This document shows, in pieces, positions 1-8,094 of a stretch of 64,000 nucleotides of DNA. The notes beneath the pieces were generated by a model that was not told where the DNA came from, did no database searches, and saw nothing but the letters and a program-made list of their open reading frames with translations. The stretch is from Metabacillus niabensis (GTDB lineage: Bacteria > Bacillota > Bacilli > Bacillales > Bacillaceae). Location: assembly GCF_020524345.1 (NCBI RefSeq), contig NZ_JAIVLH010000018.1, forward strand, positions 62,001 through 126,000. Reading direction: 5' to 3'. Numbering within the stretch: position 1 is the first letter of the stretch; every line of letters starts with the position of its first letter. The translations under genes and the position numbers were made by a program.

Positions 1-1
1 T

Positions 2-523
2 AAACAATATAATAAAGATGTACTGGACTATTTTTATAGCAGGGGTCATCGGCATGTAGCTGTTATTAGCTTAGAAGAAAGATTAGAGTCGGTGATACGT
101 GAGTATAAAGAAGAAAAACAAATTGACGAGCTAAAGGTGGAGCATTATTTTTATCCAGAGAATGTGGATTCTTATCTCGACCTATTAAGAAAAATTTTCA
201 CTAGCGAAGATAAACCATCAGCATTATTAGTCCATGATCTAACGAAGGTTCAACAGACCATTAACTTTTTAAACAATATTCAATTGTCTGTTCCTGATGA
301 CGTATCAATAATGACGATTGAACATAAATATCAAGAAGCTGAAAAATGCTTTCCGTCCGTGACAAGTGTGTATGTTCCTGCTTATCAAATGGGTGTTGAG
401 GCTGCTAAGCTTCTCTTTGAATATCTTCAAGAGTCACAAGACTATTCAAAAGAAATGATCGTGGATTCAAAGATCATAGAACGGAAGTCTGTTAAAAGAA
501 TGACTGAATTGAGTAATAATTAA
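2..523 (+). CDS. LacI-family transcriptional regulator, C-terminal part (5' end outside window)
   Basis: The frame is open from the first bases of the window to the stop at 523, so the N-terminal helix-turn-helix lies upstream and is not seen. The visible 173 residues match the C-terminal effector-binding half of LacI/GalR regulators: a GHRHVAVI strand near the start, a central region ending in PDDVSIMTIE, and a closing YQMGVEAAKLLFEYL helix. A GTG at 92 lies inside the domain and is not the real start. It sits 68 bp before the FGE gene on the same strand, so it may control that gene or the sulfatase island. The ligand is unknown. Confidence 0.8.
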   Translation, partial: KQYNKDVLDYFYSRGHRHVAVISLEERLESVIREYKEEKQIDELKVEHYFYPENVDSYLDLLRKIFTSEDKPSALLVHDLTKVQQTINFLNNIQLSVPDDVSIMTIEHKYQEAEKCFPSVTSVYVPAYQMGVEAAKLLFEYLQESQDYSKEMIVDSKIIERKSVKRMTELSNN

Positions 524-591
524 TAATAAAAGCTACACCTTCTAATTCATTCAGACCTATTAACAAGAAAGCATAATAAGGATGTGACGAA

Positions 592-1560
592 ATGAAAACA
601 GATCAAAAAATGTCGTGTTGTTCGATTAAAAGAGGAGAAACTCTTCAAGATACAGAAGCTGTAACGCAACAAACTCAAGAAATTACAGCATCAACCGAAA
701 TTCAATTCAAAGATAAAATGGTTCATCTTCCAGGTGGGGAATTTCTAATGGGGACAAACGAAAAAGAAGGTTTTCCCGCTGATGGTGAAGGCCCTGTTCG
801 AAAAGTAAAAGTAGGTCCCTTCTTAATTGACAAGTATGCCGTTACAAATGATGAATTCAAGCAATTTGTACAAGCCACTGGATATGTAACAGAATCTGAG
901 AAATTCGGTTGGTCTTATGTGTTTCACAACTTTTTACCTCCACAAATGTTAGCACGGGTGAATCGAGTTGTATCGACCCCATGGTGGTGTGGAGTTAACG
1001 GAGCTTTTTGGTACCAACCAGAAGGTCCAGGTTCAACGATTGATGACCGTATGGACCATCCAGTTGTTCACGTAACTTGGAATGATGCCCAAGCTTTTTG
1101 TAAGTGGGCCGGTAAGAGACTGCCAACAGAAGCAGAATGGGAATATGCTGCGCGTGGAGGTCTTGAGCAAAAAATATACCCATGGGGTGATGAATTAGCT
1201 CCAAATGGTGAGCACTATTGTAATATTTGGCAAGGGAAATTTCCTGAAAAGAATACAACTGAGGATGGTTATAAAGGGACGGCTCCGGCCATATCTTTCC
1301 CTGAAAACGGATTTGGTCTATATAATGTGTCAGGAAATGTATGGGAATGGTGTTCCGATTGGTTTAGCAGAAGTATCCACAGTCGCGGAGGACGTGAAAA
1401 TCCTCAAGGCCCAACAAAAGGCGAAACGAAGATTATGCGTGGTGGGTCTTATTTATGTCATGTATCTTATTGTAATCGATACAGAGTTGCTGCACGTACA
1501 TCAAATACACCAGATAGTTCATCAGGGCATGTAGGGTTTCGATGTGTGGCGGATGTGTAA
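592..1560 (+). CDS. Formylglycine-generating enzyme (sulfatase-modifying factor, SUMF1/FGE family)
   Basis: This enzyme oxidises the active-site cysteine of type I sulfatases to formylglycine, using oxygen and copper in characterised members. The 322-residue protein has the FGE-sulfatase domain from about residue 45 to the end: a GGEFLMGT start, the WGKRLPTEAEWEYAARGG-like core, SGNVWEWCSDW, and a C-terminal GGSYLCHVSYC block carrying both catalytic cysteines (Cys289 and Cys294), followed by AARTSNTPDSS and GFRC. There is no signal peptide, so it acts in the cytoplasm. A Cys-Cys pair near residues 9-10 resembles the N-terminal extension of some bacterial FGEs. Its obvious client is the sulfatase encoded convergently at 1837-3378. 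The start ATG has an AAGGATGTG ribosome site. Confidence 0.93.
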   Translation: MKTDQKMSCCSIKRGETLQDTEAVTQQTQEITASTEIQFKDKMVHLPGGEFLMGTNEKEGFPADGEGPVRKVKVGPFLIDKYAVTNDEFKQFVQATGYVTESEKFGWSYVFHNFLPPQMLARVNRVVSTPWWCGVNGAFWYQPEGPGSTIDDRMDHPVVHVTWNDAQAFCKWAGKRLPTEAEWEYAARGGLEQKIYPWGDELAPNGEHYCNIWQGKFPEKNTTEDGYKGTAPAISFPENGFGLYNVSGNVWEWCSDWFSRSIHSRGGRENPQGPTKGETKIMRGGSYLCHVSYCNRYRVAARTSNTPDSSSGHVGFRCVADV

Positions 1561-1786
1561 AGTTGATATACAGTTTTTTTATTCTTAAAATGGTATTAAT
1601 TAAAATTTATAAAACCGTAGAACATTCGCTGACTTAAAATAGCTAAGTAGTGTATGTTCTTTTTCTTTTAAAAAACTAGAATTATGTATTATATAATTCA
1701 TAACTAAAAGTAATATTCTCATCCAATCCACTCTAATATCCAATACAGAAAGAATATATAGGAATTTATCTTGATTGTAAAACAAA

Positions 1787-1825
1787 ATATACCTTAGTCT
1801 AGCAAAATACTAAACTAAGGTATAT
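1787..1825 (-). terminator. Rho-independent terminator of the sulfatase operon
   Basis: A 12-bp perfect inverted repeat (arms 1787-1798 and 1814-1825, ATATACCTTAGT) lies 11 bp past the sulfatase stop. Read on the minus strand it is followed by TTTTGTTTTA. It probably also separates the convergent FGE transcript. Confidence 0.8.
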
Positions 1826-1836
1826 TGTAGACACTT

Positions 1837-3378
1837 TTAAAATAAGTTTCTCATCATCTTTCCAGCAAACGTAACTCTAGCTTCATCAACTTCTTCTGGA
1901 AATTCACCAGAATGTCTTCTCTTCAATTCACTAAACTGATGTTCTCTTCCAGTTTGAACAAGTCTTTCTCCATAATTTTTCAGGAAGCCTTTCGCATGGT
2001 ATGGCCCTCCTTCTTTCATAACAGTCCATAAAGGATCAACATCATCACCCGATTTGAGCATCATTTCATCATGCCATTCATGTAGATAGTATGTTGCTTC
2101 CATACAAATATTTTTGTTTTGTTCGGCAACATTGTTTTCTTCTCTTGGATCCTCTTTAAGATTAAATAGCATTTCTTTATCAAATAAATGATATCCATCA
2201 TGATATGTTCTCATATATAACCAGTCCCCGAAACGTACACTACGCTGAGCAACGTGAGCACATTGAGACACAACTAGGTAGTCACGTCCGCATTCTTTTC
2301 CTTCTTTTAATACAGAAGCATAGCTTGTTCCATCCCAATCGGGTGAAGCAGGTAGCTCTAACATTTCAGCTAATGTAACTGGTAAATCTAAATGATAATG
2401 CAACCCATCATCAACAATTCCTTGTTGCATTCCAGGCCAAGAAATAATCATTGGAATGCGGCAAGTTCCGTCATCAGCTGTAGCGTGCTCTCCATAAATC
2501 CCTAATTGCCCCATGTTCTCACCATGGTCTGCAGAGATGATGATAATTGTGTCCTCTAAAATTCCCTTCTCTTCTAATAATGCAAACAATTTCCCAACAT
2601 GATCATCAAGGTAGCGAATACCACAGTCATAGCCATCAATCATCGCTCTCAAATCGTCCATGTTCTTGATCTCACCAGGACTTCTTGGAAATTTATCACT
2701 TTCTACATTCGTATACGTGTTTCCATTATGATCGATCACTAATTCATGGACTGTATGAGGACCTACAGCTTCTTTGTGCTTTTCTAACGTTTCTTCATTA
2801 ACCCATTCTGGTAGTGGCTCTTCAGCAAATGGATTACCAAAACTCTCAGGTGCACGATATGGCGTGTGTGCATCCCAGTAATTTACGTAAAGTAACCAGT
2901 CATCTTTTTCTGCATTTCGATCTAACCAATCGGTTACAACAGGAGAAACTTGTTCAGCTGATTCCATTCCAAACTTACCAGTGTTGATAATTTCGTTAAA
3001 ACCTGCGTAGAAATTATATGTTGCATGACGTTGCGGGAATGGACTGATTAACGTTGTATTTAATCCTGCTCCTAGTTGTAAGAAAGAAGGTAGAGATCCG
3101 CCAACTGATAGTCTGCCAAAAAGGTTACGATTCACTCCTTCGAGTTTCATATCCCCAGCTGTTCCTCCATGTCCGACTAAACCATTACGAATTCCAAATT
3201 GACCAGACATCAATGCTGTTCGGGAAGGTGCACACGGCGCATCTGACGTATAGTAATTATTAAATCGGACACCCTTTTCTGCAATTTTATCAATATTAGG
3301 TGATGTATTACGGTGATAACCGTAGCATCCTAGATGACGTGGGCTTACTGAATCTAAATCTAAAAATAAAATTCTCAT
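1837..3378 (-). CDS. Cys-type (S1 family) sulfatase, cytoplasmic
   Basis: Hydrolyses sulfate esters (or N-sulfates) on sugars. The 513-residue protein starts with a metal-binding segment (FLDLDSVSPRHLGCYGY). It carries the type I signature CAPSR at residues 49-53, where Cys49 would become formylglycine; the later ISADHGENMGQLGIYGEH block supplies further metal and sulfate-binding residues. No signal peptide is present, so it works on imported sugars, which fits with its cytoplasmic FGE at 592-1560 and the symporter gene 61 bp upstream. It has a good ribosome site (GAGGAGAAG). The sulfated sugar cannot be read from sequence; the context points to a uronate- or rhamnose-containing polysaccharide. 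Confidence 0.93.
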   Translation of the reverse strand: MRILFLDLDSVSPRHLGCYGYHRNTSPNIDKIAEKGVRFNNYYTSDAPCAPSRTALMSGQFGIRNGLVGHGGTAGDMKLEGVNRNLFGRLSVGGSLPSFLQLGAGLNTTLISPFPQRHATYNFYAGFNEIINTGKFGMESAEQVSPVVTDWLDRNAEKDDWLLYVNYWDAHTPYRAPESFGNPFAEEPLPEWVNEETLEKHKEAVGPHTVHELVIDHNGNTYTNVESDKFPRSPGEIKNMDDLRAMIDGYDCGIRYLDDHVGKLFALLEEKGILEDTIIIISADHGENMGQLGIYGEHATADDGTCRIPMIISWPGMQQGIVDDGLHYHLDLPVTLAEMLELPASPDWDGTSYASVLKEGKECGRDYLVVSQCAHVAQRSVRFGDWLYMRTYHDGYHLFDKEMLFNLKEDPREENNVAEQNKNICMEATYYLHEWHDEMMLKSGDDVDPLWTVMKEGGPYHAKGFLKNYGERLVQTGREHQFSELKRRHSGEFPEEVDEARVTFAGKMMRNLF

Positions 3379-3439
3379 AATTTCTCTTCTCCTCTTTCCC
3401 TATTTTAGTTGAATGTGAATAGTAAATTTAGCTAACTAA

Positions 3440-4807
3440 TTAAGCCTCTTTTGCAATGTCTTCATTAGATTTATTTCTATTTTTCAAGTCTTCTACTACT
3501 TGTGCATGAATTTTATCAAGTTTATAGAACTGCAAAAGGATAAGAACTAATGCAAAACTGATAACTGGAAACCATATAAAGCTAAATTCAATCGCTTTCA
3601 AAGTTTCAGTGGATTGTTGAGTTAAAGCTGGGTCATAATGATACATTGCTAATAGCCAAGCTCCAGCAGCTCCTCCGATCCCCATTCCAAACTTAGCTGC
3701 AAATGTAGAACCTGAGTATAAAAGACCTGTTGCACGAACACCTGATTTCCACTCACCATAATCAATCGTGTCAGCAATTAGAGAGAATAATAGACTCGGA
3801 ACAAACCCTAGACCTAACCCGCCAAGTCCTACGCCAATTAACAAGAATGGTATAGATTGGGTGATTGAACTGAAATAAATAATGAAAGATCCTACAATTG
3901 CAATGACAATCCCAAACTGCATGGTTTTCTTACCGCCAAGTCTCTTAGTAACAAACGGAATTAACATTAAGGATACAATCGTTAAATAATTTAAAGCCAT
4001 GACAACAGGTACAATATCTTCTCTTCCAAAGTTATATTTAAGGAAATAAACGGTTGTTTGATTACGAATAATAAACACGAAGAAGAAAGCAAGTTTTGCA
4101 GTAAAAATAATTAACCACGGTATATTAAACGCTTTCATCCCATCTTTTAAAGGTACACTCTTTTTACTACTATTGTAGTATTCTCTTTCTTTCGTGTTTT
4201 TGAAAGCATTAATAAACATAGGAATTGATATGATACCAAATACTGTCATTGTTATCGCGAAACCCTTTGCATCATTACCGTTTCCAAGGTAAGCAACTAA
4301 AGGTAACGTGGCAACAGAAACAATAAAACCACCAATCTGCCCGAAGATCATACGGATAGAAGTTACTTCATGACGCTCTTGTGGATTATTTGACATGCTT
4401 GGTAGCATGGCAGATAACGGAATGTTAATAAATGTATAAATAAGGCCTAATAAAATATAACTAGAATAAGCGAATAAGATCTTTCCTTGAGTATCGAGGT
4501 CTGGAGTTAAAAACGTTAAAACACCTACTGCTGCAAACGGAAGAGCTAACCATAGAAAATAAGGTCTACATTTCCCCCACTTCGTACTTGTACGATCTAT
4601 TACATAGCCTGCAAGTAAATCTGTTCCTGCGTCGAGAAATCTAACAATCAAGAATAAGGTACCAACAACACCTGCACCTATCCCATAAACATCTGTATAG
4701 AAATAAAGTAAATAAGTTGAGACCATCACAAAAATTAAATTTGAAGCTGTATCTGCTAATCCATAACTTATTCTTTCTTTCCATGAAACTTGATCTACTT
4801 TATACAT
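3440..4807 (-). CDS. GPH-family sugar/cation symporter (glycoside-pentoside-hexuronide)
   Basis: A 455-residue membrane protein with about 12 hydrophobic segments, matching the MelB/UidB/YicJ group: KERISYGLADTASN at the start, then FLDAGTDLLAGYVIDRT and the RPYFLWLALPFA stretch. The start chosen is ATG at 4807, because GGGAGGG at 4814-4820 lies six bases upstream; an ATG at 4822 overlaps that ribosome site. It is the first gene of a two-gene operon with the sulfatase, so it probably imports the sulfated (oligo)saccharide or uronide that the sulfatase attacks. The divergent AraC gene at 5192 is the likely regulator. Substrate unproven. Confidence 0.9.
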   Translation of the reverse strand: MYKVDQVSWKERISYGLADTASNLIFVMVSTYLLYFYTDVYGIGAGVVGTLFLIVRFLDAGTDLLAGYVIDRTSTKWGKCRPYFLWLALPFAAVGVLTFLTPDLDTQGKILFAYSSYILLGLIYTFINIPLSAMLPSMSNNPQERHEVTSIRMIFGQIGGFIVSVATLPLVAYLGNGNDAKGFAITMTVFGIISIPMFINAFKNTKEREYYNSSKKSVPLKDGMKAFNIPWLIIFTAKLAFFFVFIIRNQTTVYFLKYNFGREDIVPVVMALNYLTIVSLMLIPFVTKRLGGKKTMQFGIVIAIVGSFIIYFSSITQSIPFLLIGVGLGGLGLGFVPSLLFSLIADTIDYGEWKSGVRATGLLYSGSTFAAKFGMGIGGAAGAWLLAMYHYDPALTQQSTETLKAIEFSFIWFPVISFALVLILLQFYKLDKIHAQVVEDLKNRNKSNEDIAKEA

Positions 4808-5009
4808 AAGTAACCCTCCCATATTTGCGTTTAGTTAGAATCAAATTAAAGTATTTGATTACTTTTAAAGAACAAAATATTTTCCCCTGCCACCACCTTT
4901 ACATTTGTTTACAGTCTTTAAACTTACTTCAAATGGGCTAATTTACGAATTCCTAAGGCGCCTTTAAACATTACAAAACTATTATGATTTCAGAAAAGAT
5001 CACATGTAC

Positions 5010-5023
5010 TGTAAACGCTTAAC
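5010..5023. promoter_or_regulatory. Candidate cre (CcpA) site between symporter and AraC genes
   Basis: TGTAAACGCTTAAC matches 12 of 14 positions of the cre consensus TGWAARCGYTWNCW. It lies in the 384-bp divergent region 4808-5191, about 200 bp upstream of the symporter start. Apart from this site and the AraC ribosome site, I see no other clear element in that intergenic stretch. Confidence 0.5.
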
Positions 5024-5191
5024 CTCCTTATTGGTAATAAGTATACGAGTAATACCGATTTATAGTCCATGTACAATTTATCGATTTCATGTATGATTTT
5101 TTACAACCTTTTACTTTTTCTATATTTCTAATCAGAGAGATCATATATAGTAAAATTATAGAAATTATTCGTGTAAGGAGGGCTTCATATC

Positions 5192-5992
5192 ATTAACATA
5201 TTAGGAGTTTTTTTTGATAATTTAATTCCAAATTGGCATTCACAAACAGAAAAAATTGATTATAATGTCTTTATTTTAGTAGTAAAAGGAAAAGTCAACT
5301 ATTCAATATATGGAGAACAGATTATTGCTGAAAAGGGAGATCTCATTTTTATTCCATCTGGAACCTTACGCGGTGCAAAGAATCATGAATCTGGGGAGCA
5401 TCAAAAATACACCGTTGCGTTTAAACTAGATGAAACTGTTAATTATTCAAATCCATTTCCTATTGAGAAAAAATTCCATAAGATTAAAACAAGAACTCCT
5501 GAATATGTTAAGCATCGTTTTGAAAGGTTATTTGTGGATAGTAGAGGTGATAAAAAATTCCGATCTTATATTTGTGTTGGAATACTTCAGGAATTACTTG
5601 GTATGTTTGCCCGAGAGCTAGAAAGCCCTACTGTCACACCTAGTAAGGTGAAATACACGTCTATCATTGAGAACTACCTGTTAGAAAATTACCGTAAAAA
5701 TATTGAAATAGAGCAGCTCGCAAAATTAATTAATCGGTCTCAAAGTTACACAATCTCGATCTTTAAGGAACTAATGGGTCAGTCTCCAATTAGATATATC
5801 CATCAACTAAGAATTATTGAAGCATGTAATCTCTTATTAAATACCGATATGACAATAGTAGCTATTTCAGATTATCTCGGATACTATGACCCTTCTTATT
5901 TTTCTCGTATGTTCAAAAAACTAACGGCAATGTCTCCTAAAGAATTTGCAATGTATGGACACCAGGTTGAGGTTGATGCTTTATTTTCGTAA
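5192..5992 (+). CDS. AraC-family transcriptional regulator with a non-AUG start
   Basis: The frame is open from a stop at 5174 to 5992 and encodes a full AraC regulator: an N-terminal cupin-like sensor (about residues 1-140, with GDLIFIPSGTLRGAKNH) and a C-terminal pair of helix-turn-helices (IEIEQLAKLINRSQSYTISIFK; AISDYLGYYDPSYFSRMFKK). No ATG, GTG or TTG occurs in frame before GTG 5534, which would delete the sensor. A strong AAGGAGGG at 5175-5182 sits 9 bases before ATT 5192 (giving MNILGVFFDN..., 266 residues) and 6 bases before ATC 5189, so initiation at ATT or ATC is inferred. A base-call error turning ATG into ATT/ATC is the alternative. It probably controls the divergent symporter-sulfatase operon. 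Confidence 0.85.
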   Translation: MNILGVFFDNLIPNWHSQTEKIDYNVFILVVKGKVNYSIYGEQIIAEKGDLIFIPSGTLRGAKNHESGEHQKYTVAFKLDETVNYSNPFPIEKKFHKIKTRTPEYVKHRFERLFVDSRGDKKFRSYICVGILQELLGMFARELESPTVTPSKVKYTSIIENYLLENYRKNIEIEQLAKLINRSQSYTISIFKELMGQSPIRYIHQLRIIEACNLLLNTDMTIVAISDYLGYYDPSYFSRMFKKLTAMSPKEFAMYGHQVEVDALFS

Positions 5993-6058
5993 AAAAGGAT
6001 TCAAAAATGTTAGTCTTCATTAATTAGTCTATTCAGAATTTAATTTCTTTAAAAAATA

Positions 6059-6089
6059 AAGCGTGAATTCTACTTAAGAATTCACGCTT
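6059..6089 (-). terminator. Terminator of the heparinase operon (possibly bidirectional)
   Basis: Perfect 12-bp arms AAGCGTGAATTC (6059-6070) and their complement (6078-6089). On the minus strand the hairpin is followed by a run of T (TTTATTTTTT). It lies between the convergent AraC gene and the heparinase-family gene. Confidence 0.8.
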
Positions 6090-6165
6090 GAACGTTTTGC
6101 CAAGTCAAAAATTGATTCGTCTCTTACTTAACATGCACCTTCCATATCACGAAGCGTTGTCCCAT

Positions 6166-7992
6166 TCATTCCCCAAATACAAACCGAAAATCTACACAAG
6201 TAACTTCCCTTCGTTCTTTAACTGTAAAATCTAATTGATAAAACTCTTCCTTTTCACCAAAGTGATTTAAAAAATGATTTTTTTGTATACTCAAATCCAA
6301 TTTGTCTCTGTCAAAAAGTATCTTTATCTTATCATTCCCCACCAACACAACACCAGTAGACTCTTCTGTGATCTTTAAAACTGGTGAAATAAATCGTTCA
6401 ACGATTGAAGTTGGTTTTTCTGTGCAATAATACGTATCAGACAAAATCATTTCAGGTTTATGCTTCTTTTTCCATATGAATTTTCTTACTAACTTTTCTA
6501 GTGTTCCAACATCATAAGCTTTTGCAAGATCCATTTTGAGCACATCTTCTTCTTCACTAGTGAGAAAATCAATAATAGAAGCATGCCGCGCTGCCCCCGC
6601 TGATTGATATTGATGATTGATGATTGGAACAGAGTGGCCTTGTGAACTATTACATAAAAATGAATACCGTTCTTGATTAAAATATCCCTCACAATACATT
6701 CCACTTCCTAAGTCCTTTAGAAACGTTTCTCCTTTTGCTTGTAAAATAAAATGACCCATATCATTATGATTATGCGGCTCATCATTATGACCGCCTTTAC
6801 AGGCAAAAACGTAATCAGTATGTCTTGAAATGAGCCACTGAGAATCTTTCAAGTAGTATGTTGCATTTCCCCAAGGTTTTCCCGCTTTATTCTCATCAAA
6901 CCAAATGAAATTTCTAAATGCCGGTGCCCATCTGCTGCAATGATCATCAGCATATGCTGCACGAAGCTCTGTTTCAGGGACTTCAAGATTCGGAAAAACA
7001 TCCTTTAAATAATGACTTAAGCCTAAAAAGACAGATCCTGTTTCTGTTGAATCAGAGAAATTCACGACCTTATTTTTATAAATAAAACATTTCTGCTGAA
7101 AAGCAGCAATTTGATCGACTTTATCTATCTGAAATAAATCAATTTCTCCAGATGTTTTTTTCTTAAGTAAGTCGGCAAAATAAACATAGTAACCAAAGCC
7201 ATATTGCCAGTATCCATATCCCTCCATACAGGCTCCATCTTCATTAAAACCCTTTAAATAATAGGTCATTGCCCGAACAACTCTCTCTAAAATAGAGGTG
7301 AGCATATGTTCATCATCCACAACATACAAAGCAGCTGCACCAATTGAGCCTGCACACACTGCTGCCCAGTTATGTGTGGATGTCTCCCAATGGAATGAGT
7401 GATTTTGAAACGGCAGTATGACTCTGCGGTACACCTCCTGTTTCATTCTCTTCTGAATAAGCGGATCCAAAACATGGTCCATTAATTCGTTTATTTCACT
7501 AAGTGTAAAGGCTGTCTCAGCTGCAAAAAGATCAATGGTATAATGGGGATTCTGTATTGTTTGTAGAAAATCCTCTTCATGTTCTGTTTTCATCTCAGGA
7601 CTATTCTTCAAGTGTGCTGGTAAACACCAACTGTATTCATTGCATATCGACCAAATTGTTTCGTGTAATTCCCTTAAATAAGCAGAATCGCTTGTATCTA
7701 ATAAAGTCATGATCGCAAACGTATTAAGGCGTCTTCTTTTTGCAAAATAGCTTTTTTCATATTCAAGTCTTGAGCCTGTTTCTCTGAAGATCGTAAATTC
7801 TTCAAATGTTAGTTCTTTTATAGGATTTTGCAGTAGCCTATTTGCCTCTTCTCTAATTTCGGTAATCAGTGGCATATAGGATAATTTTCCCTTTATGCTT
7901 TCAAACCAGTTTGTTTGGTCTATTTTTGATGAAAACAAAAGAGATGAAGCATTTGGCTTCAACATCTTTTCAAGTTCAATAAACAATGACAT
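6166..7992 (-). CDS. Heparinase II/III-family protein (putative polysaccharide or oligosaccharide lyase)
   Basis: 608 residues. The first 330 look like the alpha/alpha-toroid of heparinase II/III and related lyases, with THNWAAVCAG near 206-215 and a tyrosine-rich EGYGYWQYGFGYY segment near 257-269. The C-terminal beta-sandwich opens with KGGHNDEPHNHNDMGHF near 399-415, whose histidines include family active-site or metal ligands. No signal peptide is visible, so it acts on imported oligosaccharides. It would cleave next to uronates by beta-elimination and produce unsaturated ends for the GH88 enzyme at 13589. It is last in the DUF2264 gene cluster. Family members act on heparan, hyaluronan, alginate, gellan or ulvan-like chains, so the exact substrate is open. 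Confidence 0.85.
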   Translation of the reverse strand: MSLFIELEKMLKPNASSLLFSSKIDQTNWFESIKGKLSYMPLITEIREEANRLLQNPIKELTFEEFTIFRETGSRLEYEKSYFAKRRRLNTFAIMTLLDTSDSAYLRELHETIWSICNEYSWCLPAHLKNSPEMKTEHEEDFLQTIQNPHYTIDLFAAETAFTLSEINELMDHVLDPLIQKRMKQEVYRRVILPFQNHSFHWETSTHNWAAVCAGSIGAAALYVVDDEHMLTSILERVVRAMTYYLKGFNEDGACMEGYGYWQYGFGYYVYFADLLKKKTSGEIDLFQIDKVDQIAAFQQKCFIYKNKVVNFSDSTETGSVFLGLSHYLKDVFPNLEVPETELRAAYADDHCSRWAPAFRNFIWFDENKAGKPWGNATYYLKDSQWLISRHTDYVFACKGGHNDEPHNHNDMGHFILQAKGETFLKDLGSGMYCEGYFNQERYSFLCNSSQGHSVPIINHQYQSAGAARHASIIDFLTSEEEDVLKMDLAKAYDVGTLEKLVRKFIWKKKHKPEMILSDTYYCTEKPTSIVERFISPVLKITEESTGVVLVGNDKIKILFDRDKLDLSIQKNHFLNHFGEKEEFYQLDFTVKERREVTCVDFRFVFGE

Positions 7993-8094
7993 TCACCTCT
8001 CAAATTAGGTCTAACTGAAACTTTGAAAAAAATCGAAAAAATGAAGGAGCTTCATCCAGAAACTTTATCTCATTCTTTCGATTCTTCAACTGTT

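Noticed and set aside
1600-1785. Small minus-strand gene after FGE
   Set aside because: No ribosome site, low-complexity AT-rich codons, and it lies beyond the sulfatase terminator.
5430-5621. Separate short gene inside the AraC region
   Set aside because: It is an out-of-frame shadow of the AraC gene, which is continuous in another frame.
5534-5992. Short AraC protein starting at GTG 5534
   Set aside because: The frame continues upstream with a complete sensor domain and a strong ribosome site, so the short form would be a truncation.
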